Shown: positions 1 through 5,354, counted from the first letter of the stretch. The stretch: 9,398 nt of DNA from Desulfobacteraceae bacterium (GCA_024636355.1 JAGXHH010000188.1:1-9398); one strand, 5' to 3'. The notes: generated from the letters alone by a model not told the origin. Translations and numbers: made by a program.

Positions 1-126
1 ACCCTGGCCCTGCATCATGCCGCCTTCGCGGGTGCCGGACTGACCCTGATCCGTCTGGGCAAACCCAATTGTGGCGAAAGCCATAAGAAATACACCTGCG
101 ATGATCATCAATGCGTTTTTTTTCAT
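1..126 (-). CDS. Exported Met/Gly/Gln-rich small protein (partial, N-terminal 42 residues)
   Basis: Only the first 42 codons lie in the window; the C-terminus runs off the left edge. The sequence shows a classical signal peptide: MKKN, a hydrophobic stretch (about residues 5-18: LMIIAGVFLMAFAT) and a probable signal peptidase I site after IGFA, before QTDQG. The visible mature part is polar and rich in Gln, Gly and Met (ending GGMMQGQG). The start is fixed by AGGAGGC at 131-137, four bases upstream of the ATG. That ribosome site overlaps the stop codon (136-138) of the upstream thioredoxin-like gene, so the two are probably translationally coupled. Met/Gly-rich periplasmic proteins often bind copper or silver, but nothing in the visible part proves this, and I do not recognise a family. 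Confidence 0.7.
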   Translation of the reverse strand, partial: MKKNALMIIAGVFLMAFATIGFAQTDQGQSGTREGGMMQGQG

Positions 127-135
127 TTCTGCCTC

Positions 136-406
136 CTAAATATCTTCTGATTGTAGTTGGTGCTTCCGGATGCGCAACTTAAGTTCATCCAGATAGCGCT
201 GCAGCTCGGATAAATTCGGCATGCCGCGGTAAACCGGCTCCCCGTCCACGATGATATTGGGCGAACGCTTCAGCTGATACCGCTCCACCAGTTCGGGGGG
301 TTCCTCCACGTACTGAATCTTGTAAGGGATTCCCCGTTCTTTAAATCTCTTTTTCAATGACCGAACAGTGATGACACGATTTCGTCACCGCGAGAATTAC
401 TTCCAT
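136..406 (-). CDS. Thioredoxin/glutaredoxin-like CxxC protein, interrupted by an apparent +1 frameshift
   Basis: Two overlapping frames make up one small redox-fold protein. The first starts at ATG 406 (AGGAAGG at 416-422) and reads MEVILAVTKSCHHCSVIEKE before a stop at 341-343; it holds the CHHC active-site motif (residues 11-14). The second frame, offset by one base, is open to a stop at 136-138 and supplies the rest of the fold: the probable cis-proline segment KRSPNIIVDG, then GEPVYRGMP and a C-terminal helix. The 271-nt span is 90 codons plus one base. Dropping one A from the A5 run at 350-354 restores an 89-residue protein (CSVIEK-RFKERG), a plausible length for single-domain thioredoxin-like proteins. 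The open downstream part alone (136-357, TTG start) has no active-site cysteines. Either the gene is newly broken, the base is a sequencing error, or there is recoding; no classic slippery site is evident. The gene lies 9 bases ahead of the exported Met-rich protein gene. Confidence 0.75.
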
Positions 407-523
407 GAAGTAGTTCCTTCCTCTTATATATTTTCATGACAATGCACAAAACATAACGGCGGTAAAGGTTGAAGTCAAAAAGGAGTAGTTAGACAGAACA
501 ACCACCTAAGCAGTCCAATTAGA

Positions 524-658
524 TCATTTTTCCATTTTCCGACGTGATTTTTCCTCTGGTCCGCGATCCCTGCGACGGCGCCGCACATACCACCCGACAA
601 GGACGAAGACGACCAGCAGGATAATGCCGCTGGCAATGTTGACCACCTGGGGGTCCAT
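524..658 (-). CDS. 44-residue single-pass membrane protein
   Basis: This reading frame of 44 codons is supported by a near-perfect Shine-Dalgarno (AGGAGGT, 663-669) five bases before its ATG at 658. It begins MDPQVVNIASG, followed by one hydrophobic segment (about residues 12-23, IILLVVFVLVGW), then a strongly basic tail starting YVRRRRRDRG and ending KMEK. The positive-inside rule predicts N-out/C-in orientation. It starts 16 bases after the stop of the methyltransferase-like gene, so the two are probably co-transcribed. It resembles many unnamed single-TM small proteins; I do not recognise a family or function. The hydrophobicity pattern, the basic stop-transfer tail and the strong ribosome site argue that it is a real gene. 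Confidence 0.68.
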   Translation of the reverse strand: MDPQVVNIASGIILLVVFVLVGWYVRRRRRDRGPEEKSRRKMEK

Positions 659-674
659 TTACACCTCCTGGATT

Positions 675-1280
675 TCAGCCGCTGTTGCGCTTTGGGATAA
701 ACATGGGCACCTGCCGCATGTATTCACGATATTCATCGCCGAACGTTTCGAGCATCTGACGCTCTTCCTTGCGCGCAAGCAGGGTATAGGCGACAATGAT
801 AATCGGAAACGCGGCCACGGAGACAATGGTGGGCCAGTGTACAATCCCTTCGCCGAAAACGATGATAAACAGCCCGGTATATTGCGGATGGCGCATGCGG
901 GCATATACTCCATCGTTTATCAGGCGTTTTTCCTTCCTGGCGAGGTGAACCCGCCGCCACCCGTCGGCCACGAGCGTCGCCCCGGAAAAAACGATCATGT
1001 AGCCGATCACCATGGCAACAATATGCGCTATTGGCGTTCCGAAAATCTGTGCCCAGAGGTTCCCCCCTTCTCCCCATTCGAAGTCGAGGCCGAAAAATCT
1101 GGCCAGAAAGTAGATAGTCAGGGGAAACCCGTACATCTCCGCATAAAATGCAATAATGAAGGCCTGGAGTACACCGGCCCGCGTCCATTCCTTCCAGCTC
1201 TGCGGCGCCAGGTAGCGGTACAAGAGCCATGAGACAAATACTATGACAATGGCGGCCAGCCCCCATGTGCCAACATGCAT
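675..1280 (-). CDS. Isoprenylcysteine carboxyl methyltransferase-like membrane protein (ICMT/PEMT family)
   Basis: This 201-residue integral membrane protein has about five hydrophobic segments (roughly residues 5-24, 38-63, 83-104, 134-146 and 150-168). The C-terminal half carries the SAM-binding signature of the ICMT/phospholipid-methyltransferase family: GVYARMRHPQYTG (residues 124-136), then KEER (171-174) and a GDEYREYMRQVP tail (181-192). Members are SAM-dependent methyltransferases, but bacterial ones rarely have a known substrate, because bacteria lack prenylated CaaX proteins; membrane lipids or other small molecules are candidates. The start is set by GGGAGGC (1287-1293), six bases before the ATG. 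The gene is followed closely by the 44-aa membrane protein gene, and then by thioredoxin-like and exported Met-rich protein genes. Family is confident; substrate is unknown. Confidence 0.85.
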   Translation of the reverse strand: MHVGTWGLAAIVIVFVSWLLYRYLAPQSWKEWTRAGVLQAFIIAFYAEMYGFPLTIYFLARFFGLDFEWGEGGNLWAQIFGTPIAHIVAMVIGYMIVFSGATLVADGWRRVHLARKEKRLINDGVYARMRHPQYTGLFIIVFGEGIVHWPTIVSVAAFPIIIVAYTLLARKEERQMLETFGDEYREYMRQVPMFIPKRNSG

Positions 1281-1427
1281 GTGATTGCCTCCCTTTGGTT
1301 GTTAAAAGCCTTTAAAAATCTATAATTGATCAGCTTTCAGTATTCCATGTGTCTATCCCTCCACTCTCAACATGGCCGGTTCCATGTCATATTTCCCAAA
1401 ATCTTGTTTTCTTCTTCATATGGTCAA

Positions 1428-2384
1428 TCAGCAAGGGAAAGCGTGGCATGGAGTATAGTCTTGCTGCTTGCGTTTCGCCTCTTTCTCACTAATCCAGTGA
1501 GCCCAGGTTACCATCCCAATGCCCCCAAGGACCAACGCAAACCCTACGAGATGTATCCAGTAAAATTGATCGCCAAGCCAAAAGTATGACACAAGCAGAC
1601 CACTGGCCGGCATGGCTCCCATGAATCCGGATGCAGTGCTGGCCTTAACCGCTTTTAGGCCAAGAAACCAGAGCATCGTCCCAATTCCAAACGGACCGAT
1701 ACCCCACCAAAAAAGCGCTATCCACTGTTGTGTCGTTGGCGTTGAGAAGTCAAAACTGGCGGCCTGATAGATTCCCGGAACGGCAAATAACAAAACCGCA
1801 ACCCAGCCCGCCAAAGGCAGGAGGATGAGCGGCCTGACATTACCCGACACTTTCTTTGCAAGCAGCGAGTAGGCTGTGGCGCTGCAGACTGCCCCGAAAA
1901 CCAGCAAGCTGCCCAGGACGAGCTGAGCGATCCCCGAGGCCTGTATTGATTTGCCCGATGTGTTGATGATAAGTACCCCAATCACTGAAAAAATGACTGC
2001 CATGATTTTGCGCCACCCCAGGTTGTCACCGAGAAACCAGGCAGCACCTATTGCAACGGCTGCCGGACTCAAACTCATGACCATTGCTCCCATTACCCCG
2101 CTTACCATCTTCATGCCGGTAAGCAAAAAAAGGCTGAAAGCGACCAGACCAACCGAGCCGATACCGATTATATACAGCCAACTGCGTTTATCGATCTGTC
2201 GCAGATCCCCCCGATACAGCACCAAAATCGGTGTGGTTAGCACCGCTGCGGTCAGTAAACGCAAAAACGGCGCAAGAAAAAGAGGGAAGCCGGCGGTAAC
2301 GATTTTAGCCGTCGGTGTTCCCGTGCCGAAAAAAATCATTCCAAACAGCAGAGCGGCATATGCCAAGAGAGTTTTGCCCAACAT
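1428..2384 (-). CDS. EamA/DMT-superfamily inner-membrane transporter
   Basis: This 318-residue protein has about ten hydrophobic segments in two homologous halves of five, the EamA (DUF6) arrangement of drug/metabolite exporters. Typical features are the N-terminal GMIFFGTGTPTAKI segment in TM1, a first-half end at VIGVLIINTSG (about 135-145), and a second repeat from about residue 155 ending in FALVLGGIGMVTWAHW (about 283-298), followed by a charged cytoplasmic tail. The substrate cannot be read from sequence; relatives export amino acids, purines or small metabolites. The ATG at 2384 follows AGAAAGG (2389-2395). An alternative ATG at 2388 is out of frame. The gene is flanked by gaps of 70 bp (upstream) and 147 bp (downstream), so it may be a separate unit or part of a loose minus-strand operon. 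Confidence 0.88.
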   Translation of the reverse strand: MLGKTLLAYAALLFGMIFFGTGTPTAKIVTAGFPLFLAPFLRLLTAAVLTTPILVLYRGDLRQIDKRSWLYIIGIGSVGLVAFSLFLLTGMKMVSGVMGAMVMSLSPAAVAIGAAWFLGDNLGWRKIMAVIFSVIGVLIINTSGKSIQASGIAQLVLGSLLVFGAVCSATAYSLLAKKVSGNVRPLILLPLAGWVAVLLFAVPGIYQAASFDFSTPTTQQWIALFWWGIGPFGIGTMLWFLGLKAVKASTASGFMGAMPASGLLVSYFWLGDQFYWIHLVGFALVLGGIGMVTWAHWISEKEAKRKQQDYTPCHAFPC

Positions 2385-2454
2385 TCATCCTTTCTTCTAA
2401 ACTTTCCAGTTCCCGGGAATAAACATCCGTAAATGATGACTCATCCGGAACTCC

Positions 2455-2823
2455 TCACCGCCTCATCATGCCATGCCCCATCCTTCCTCCCATGTTCAGT
2501 GCATGCTGAAACATGGTGTAATGCATACGGGTCTGAAACAGTATGGTTTCGATGATCTGCCGCGTCTGTTCATCTGAGGCGTTTTGGATCAGCCATTCGT
2601 AATCGGGCACCAGTTCCTGCTCCAGTTCCATGGCGACCCGGTATGCTTCTTCGGGGCTGTCCGTATCTGTCACTGGCGGCACATTCGCAGAGTAGGTTTC
2701 CCCGAATGCCTGGTACAGGCCGTTAATCCAGGCAATGTGATTCTCTTCGTCAGGAATCACCCGCATATAGGGCATGCGAAGGTTGTATGTGCGGCTGTCT
2801 TTGACATATTGCTTCCCGTTCAT
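2455..2823 (-). CDS. Small ferritin-like helical protein with Met/Gly/His/Arg-rich tail
   Basis: This 122-residue, largely helical, acidic protein contains the segment RVIPDEENHIAWINGLYQAFG (residues 21-41). It matches the 'EExH-I-...-L-...-YG' helix of small ferritin-like/DUF2202-type domains, with Glu26, Glu27 and His29 as likely metal ligands. A second acidic helix has EEAYRVAMELEQELVPDYEWL (residues 58-78), and a third ends QTRMHYTMFQHALN (97-110). Compared with fuller ferritin-like domains, the first helix (usually ALxxEYxAxxxY) is missing or reduced, and only 64 bp separate this gene from the upstream lactate dehydrogenase, so there is no room for it. The end, GGRMGHGMMRR, is Met/His/Arg rich and could bind metal. 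AAAGG lies nine bases before the ATG. It probably follows the YHS-LDH gene in one transcript. The family call is from pattern memory and tentative. Confidence 0.6.
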   Translation of the reverse strand: MNGKQYVKDSRTYNLRMPYMRVIPDEENHIAWINGLYQAFGETYSANVPPVTDTDSPEEAYRVAMELEQELVPDYEWLIQNASDEQTRQIIETILFQTRMHYTMFQHALNMGGRMGHGMMRR

Positions 2824-2887
2824 TTTTTACTGCCTTTCATAGCTTGATTTTCTTCATGCCGCTTTTCGGTATTGAAGCGGTGAAGAA

Positions 2888-3988
2888 TCAGATGTCGAGC
2901 TGCCCGAGCACTTCCTTCAAAACCCCTGCCGACCCCCGGAGCATGCCGACCTCATCCTGGTCAAGGGCCATGTTCAGATGGCGATAGATGCCGTTCCGGT
3001 TCAGAATCGAAGGGATGCTCAGGCAGACATCGCTGATCCCATAGTAGTTATCGATCAGCGAGGAGACGGACAGGGCGCTGTTTTCATCCCGGAGGATGGC
3101 GGAAAGGATGCGGGTCAGTCCCAGTGCTATGGCGAAATTGGTGTACCCCTTGCGATCGATGATTTCATAGGCCGCCCGCTTCACCTGGGCAAACAGGAGC
3201 TGCTTGTCGTCATCCGTGCAGTTCATATGGCACATTGGACAGTAGTCGCTGAAAGGCATTCCCGCAATGTGAACCTGGCTCCAGACGGGCAGTTCGGTAT
3301 CGCCGTGCTCCCCGATGACGAATGCCTGAACGTTTCGGGCATCCACGTTGCAGTGGCGGCTCAGCAGGAACCGGAACCGGGCGGTGTCAAGTACCGTCCC
3401 GGAGCCGATGACCCGGTTCATGGGATAGCCGGAAACCTTGAGCGCGACATAGGTCAGGATGTCGACCGGATTGGATACGATCAGCAGAAGGCCCGGTTCG
3501 TGTTTAACAATTTCGGGAATCATCGACTTGAAGATTTCCGCATTTTTCTTCACCAGATCGAGCCGGGTTTCCCCCGGCTTCTGGGCGGCGCCCGCGGTGA
3601 TCACCACGATATCGGCCCCCCGGCAGTCCTCGTAATTGCCGGGATGGATCTTTGTCGGTTCGGCAAAGGGAAGGCCGTGGTTCAAATCCATGGCATGCCC
3701 CACCGCCAGCTCATGGTCCGCGTCGATAAGCACGATTTCCGAGGAAAGGCTGCTGGTCATGAGGGCAAAGGCGAAGGTGGCCCCCACCTGGCCGGTGCCG
3801 ACCACGGCGATTTTTCGGGAGTTACTGATTTTTTTATCGAATTGGGTTGCCAGGTGGTATTCGGGAGATTTCATGAATTCATCGCTGCACTTCCGGCTGC
3901 AGAAATAAAAGGTTTTTCCCATGTAGGTCTTTTTGTCGGCGGCATTTTCCGGCGTTACACGCATGCCGCAGACCGGATCTTTCGCCAT
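2888..3988 (-). CDS. ldh: L-lactate dehydrogenase with N-terminal YHS metal-binding domain
   Basis: This 366-residue protein has a YHS domain (residues 1-46: DPVCGM with Cys7, then YFCSRKC with Cys30 and Cys34, and FMKSPEYHL), a short linker, and a full NAD-dependent L-LDH (about 57-366). The dehydrogenase shows GTGQVG (64-69), an Asp ending the second strand (Asp89), the substrate loop AQKPGETR with Gln136 (lactate rather than malate specificity) and Arg142, Asn173 (SNPVD), Asp201/Arg204 (LDTARFR) and catalytic His228 (GEHGD). It should interconvert pyruvate and lactate. The usual fructose-1,6-bisphosphate ligand His seven residues before the catalytic His is Gln221 here, while the matching Arg206 is kept, so allosteric activation may be altered. 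Cysteines 250, 253 and 257 form CxxCxxxC. The start is supported by AAGGAGA (3994-4000) and the complete YHS domain. Bacterial L-LDHs are usually about 310-320 residues, so the extension is real. Confidence 0.93.
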   Translation of the reverse strand: MAKDPVCGMRVTPENAADKKTYMGKTFYFCSRKCSDEFMKSPEYHLATQFDKKISNSRKIAVVGTGQVGATFAFALMTSSLSSEIVLIDADHELAVGHAMDLNHGLPFAEPTKIHPGNYEDCRGADIVVITAGAAQKPGETRLDLVKKNAEIFKSMIPEIVKHEPGLLLIVSNPVDILTYVALKVSGYPMNRVIGSGTVLDTARFRFLLSRHCNVDARNVQAFVIGEHGDTELPVWSQVHIAGMPFSDYCPMCHMNCTDDDKQLLFAQVKRAAYEIIDRKGYTNFAIALGLTRILSAILRDENSALSVSSLIDNYYGISDVCLSIPSILNRNGIYRHLNMALDQDEVGMLRGSAGVLKEVLGQLDI

Positions 3989-4109
3989 GATCGTCTCCTT
4001 ACCCCTGTGATCTCATTTCGTCCGTATGAAAGCTAAAGGTAAATCTTCGCCGATAATTTCGCAAAGCCGGGTAATAGACCGGGATAGCGGTTGATGACCA
4101 ATTCCGGGC

Positions 4110-4127
4110 CTCCGGTTTTTACCGGGG
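4110..4127. repeat. Short inverted repeat between usp and the YHS-LDH gene
   Basis: CCGGT (4112-4116) and ACCGG (4121-4125) flank a TTTT loop, and the stem extends by a T-G wobble and a C-G pair. No U-run follows on either strand, so it is not a convincing intrinsic terminator. It lies in the 215-bp gap between the usp stop and the ldh start and could be a regulatory hairpin in the transcript. Confidence 0.3.
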
Positions 4128-4203
4128 AAATATCATGGGATGCCGGAAAGGTCTCATTCTCCCTTTTCAGCCCAATTTTTTAATACTTTTCGACTCCAGG
4201 CCC

Positions 4204-4686
4204 TCATTCCACGACCCACACGGCACAGTTCCTGGCGTGGTTGATAATTTTGGAAGCGGTCCCGCCGGTGAGAAAACGACGAATTCCGGACGCCCCCCTG
4301 CGGCCGACAACGATGGTATCGTGCCCTCCGTTTTCCAGTTCGGATAAAATATCCCGGGCGACTCCTTCTTTGCTTTCCGAGAGTTTTACTTCTATGTTTT
4401 CATTTTGGATGCCGGCATCTGCCAGTATCCGCCGTCCCTTCTCGAGCGCCCTTTCCGCGGCCATAAGCTGTGTCCCCAGCCACCTCTTAAATTCACCGGT
4501 ACTGCCGTCAAACGAGACATCATGGTGGGGCAGGTCCCCGCTTCTGACGATCTGGCCATAAGGCGCTTTGAAGAAGACATGAAAAAGGGTTACATGAACA
4601 TCTGAATGACCGATAATCCCTGCGGCGTATTCCACCGCTTTAAGGGAGTTTTCGGAAGTATCGATGGCAATCAGAACTTTTCGCAT
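4204..4686 (-). CDS. Universal stress protein, UspA family
   Basis: This 160-residue single-domain Usp starts MRKVLIAIDTSENS (Asp9 at the nucleotide-binding end of strand 1) and ends NCAVWVVE. The ATP-binding loop DTIVVGRRGASGIRRFLTGG (123-142) matches G-2x-G-9x-G-(S/T) with Gly128, Gly131 and Gly141. The final Ser/Thr position is Gly142 followed by Thr143, so nucleotide binding may be weakened or shifted. Family members are dimeric cytoplasmic proteins induced by starvation and stress. The start is supported by AAGGAG (4694-4699), seven bases upstream. Unusually, that ribosome site lies inside a 33-codon PII-like reading frame that ends 13 bases within usp, so usp translation is probably coupled to it. 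Transcription should begin near 4797 from a sigma-54-type promoter, about 110 bases upstream of the usp ATG. Confidence 0.93.
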   Translation of the reverse strand: MRKVLIAIDTSENSLKAVEYAAGIIGHSDVHVTLFHVFFKAPYGQIVRSGDLPHHDVSFDGSTGEFKRWLGTQLMAAERALEKGRRILADAGIQNENIEVKLSESKEGVARDILSELENGGHDTIVVGRRGASGIRRFLTGGTASKIINHARNCAVWVVE

Positions 4687-4772
4687 TCTGTGACTCCTTT
4701 GCTCTTGAGGTTTTCTTCCAGAATATCGAGACGATCCTTGTGAATGGTTCCTGTAATGCTTTTGAGATGCAT
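4671..4772 (-). CDS. 33-codon truncated PII N-terminal ORF overlapping the usp start
   Basis: On the minus strand an ATG at 4772 (GGGAG at 4779-4783) opens 33 codons beginning MHLKSITGTIHKDRLDILEE and continuing NLKSKGVTECEKF before TGA at 4671-4673. Its first 27 residues align without gaps to the start of the PII-like protein encoded divergently at 4947; I count 15 of 27 identities, including I6-T7, D13-R14-L15, L18-E19, N21-L22-K23 and K25-G26-V27. Homology stops after G-V, where PII continues into beta strand 2, and the frame then overlaps usp by 16 bases. The usp Shine-Dalgarno sits inside its codons for Ser-Lys-Gly-Val. The upstream sigma-54 promoter and ribosome-site region also resemble those of the PII gene. 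It cannot make a PII fold. It is either a relic of an inverted PII duplication or a leader ORF coupling translation to usp. Relationship to PII is clear; function is unknown. Confidence 0.72.
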   Translation of the reverse strand: MHLKSITGTIHKDRLDILEENLKSKGVTECEKF

Positions 4773-4795
4773 TGCGGTCTCCCGTTAAAAGATAT

Positions 4796-4823
4796 GGAAT
4801 ACTCTAAGCATCAAACATGCCAC
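4796..4823 (-). promoter_or_regulatory. Sigma-54 (-24/-12) promoter for the PII-fragment ORF and usp
   Basis: Read on the minus strand, TGGCATGTTTGATGCTTA (4822 down to 4805) has GG at 4821-4820 and GC at 4809-4808 with exactly 10 bases between, as required for sigma-54 promoters (consensus TGGCAC-N5-TTGC). It differs from the divergent PII promoter at only 2 of 18 positions. Predicted transcription start is near 4797, about 25 bases before the PII-fragment ATG. Confidence 0.68.
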
Positions 4824-4843
4824 CTCTTGTTTGAAGTTGCCAA

Positions 4844-4890
4844 AGTTGTTCCCACTGTTCTCCGGGGAATGGGTTGTGGGATTACCAACT
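4844..4890. promoter_or_regulatory. Nested dyad between the divergent sigma-54 promoters (candidate shared activator site)
   Basis: Between the two -24 elements lie nested inverted repeats: AGTTG (4844-4848) with CAACT (4886-4890), TCCCAC (4850-4855) with GTGGGA (4876-4881), and a central imperfect TTCtCCGGgGAA (4858-4869). A direct repeat AAGTTG occurs at 4834-4839 and 4843-4848. The centre (about 4865) is roughly 55 bp from the predicted PII start and 69 bp from the predicted usp start, closer than most enhancer sites but usable. Sigma-54 promoters need an AAA+ activator, so a shared site here is plausible; the regulator is not in the window. Confidence 0.4.
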
Positions 4891-4892
4891 GT

Positions 4893-4920
4893 CTGGCACG
4901 TTTAATGCTTATTTTCACTA
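4893..4920 (+). promoter_or_regulatory. Sigma-54 (-24/-12) promoter of the PII-like gene
   Basis: TGGCACGTTTAATGCTTA (4894-4911) carries GG at 4895-4896 and GC at 4907-4908 with the obligatory 10-base separation. Only the first T of the -12 TTGC is changed, to A. Transcription should start near 4920, giving a leader of about 27 bases containing AGGAGG (4934-4939). Confidence 0.78.
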
Positions 4921-4946
4921 TTGATCGATTAACAGGAGGATTGAAA

Positions 4947-5273
4947 ATGGACTTCATAAAAATAACTGCAATCATTTGCACCGACCGGCTTGAATGCCTG
5001 GAGCAGAACCTGAAGAAAAAAGGTGTCAGGGGGGTAACGGTCAGCAAAGTGAAAGGATATGGTGAGTACACCAATTTTTTTGGCAAGGACTGGCTGAGCG
5101 CGAATGCCAAAATTGAAATTTTTTCCATAGCGGACAGAAAGGACCTGATCGTATCGACCATCATCGAGTGCGCCCACACCGGCGGTTCGGGGGACGGCAT
5201 TGTTGCGGTGGAATCCGTGGAGTCGATATACCGGATCCGGACCCGGGACCTGGTGACGGCAGACAGCATCTGA
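4947..5273 (+). CDS. PII-family signalling protein with short T-loop (PII-NG-like)
   Basis: This 108-residue protein has the PII fold signature: N-terminal ITAIICTDRL strand and helix, GVRGVTVSKVKGYG (26-39), the ATP-binding B-loop HTGGSGDG (77-84), and the C-terminal YRIRT (95-99). The T-loop is about seven residues shorter than in GlnB/GlnK and reads EYTNFFGKDW (40-49). It lacks the uridylylated Tyr51 context and the Gln39 that binds 2-oxoglutarate, so classical nitrogen sensing is unlikely. From memory, the GEY-x-N-F-F-x-x-D pattern is typical of the PII-NG subgroup, often encoded beside RND heavy-metal efflux genes; none is visible here. The start is fixed by AGGAGG (4934-4939), seven bases upstream, and a sigma-54 promoter just before it. 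A longer in-frame opening from 4740 would run through the promoter and is rejected. It diverges from usp. Confidence 0.88.
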   Translation: MDFIKITAIICTDRLECLEQNLKKKGVRGVTVSKVKGYGEYTNFFGKDWLSANAKIEIFSIADRKDLIVSTIIECAHTGGSGDGIVAVESVESIYRIRTRDLVTADSI

Positions 5274-5306
5274 TCCTTGCAACCGGTAGGCATTTCCTTT
5301 TTTTAC

Positions 5307-5319
5307 GCTCACAGTGAGC
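5307..5319. repeat. Perfect dyad GCTCAC-A-GTGAGC downstream of the PII gene
   Basis: A 13-base perfect inverted repeat flanked by T7 (5298-5304) on the left and A5 (5324-5328) on the right; CGC (5306-5308) can also pair with GCG (5321-5323). Because the T-run precedes and the A-run follows the stem, it is in the wrong order for an intrinsic terminator on either strand, though an extended T-A stem hairpin is possible. Confidence 0.45.
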
Positions 5320-5354
5320 TGCGAAAAAGATTCACGCACAAGGGAAACCGGGTG

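Noticed and set aside
624..1232. 202-codon plus-strand frame antisense to the ICMT-like gene
   Set aside because: The minus strand has TM segments and the RHP-containing methyltransferase motif plus a strong ribosome site; the plus frame has none of these.
2410..2419. Palindrome TTCCCGGGAA downstream of the ferritin-like gene
   Set aside because: A single 10-base palindrome with no promoter nearby; expected by chance often enough.
3220..3245. CxxCxxxC (Cys250, 253, 257) in LDH as a novel metal site
   Set aside because: I recall a similar cysteine cluster at this place in Thermotoga LDH (MCQVCQKC), so it is probably a family variation rather than new.
2978..4036. 352-codon open frame on the plus strand antisense to the YHS-LDH gene
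   Set aside because: The minus strand encodes a complete YHS and L-LDH with all catalytic motifs; the antisense peptide resembles no protein and has no ribosome site. It is a codon-bias shadow.
4087..4100. Possible sigma-54 promoter upstream of the YHS-LDH gene on the minus strand
   Set aside because: The GG and GC elements are separated by 9 rather than 10 bases and the flanking consensus is poor.
4740..4946. In-frame upstream extension of the PII-like gene from 4740
   Set aside because: It would run through the sigma-54 promoter and the antisense PII-fragment ORF; AGGAGG at 4934-4939 and PII homology begin at the 4947 ATG.
5298..5328. Intrinsic terminator for the PII gene
   Set aside because: The T-run precedes the stem and an A-run follows it, the wrong order on both strands.
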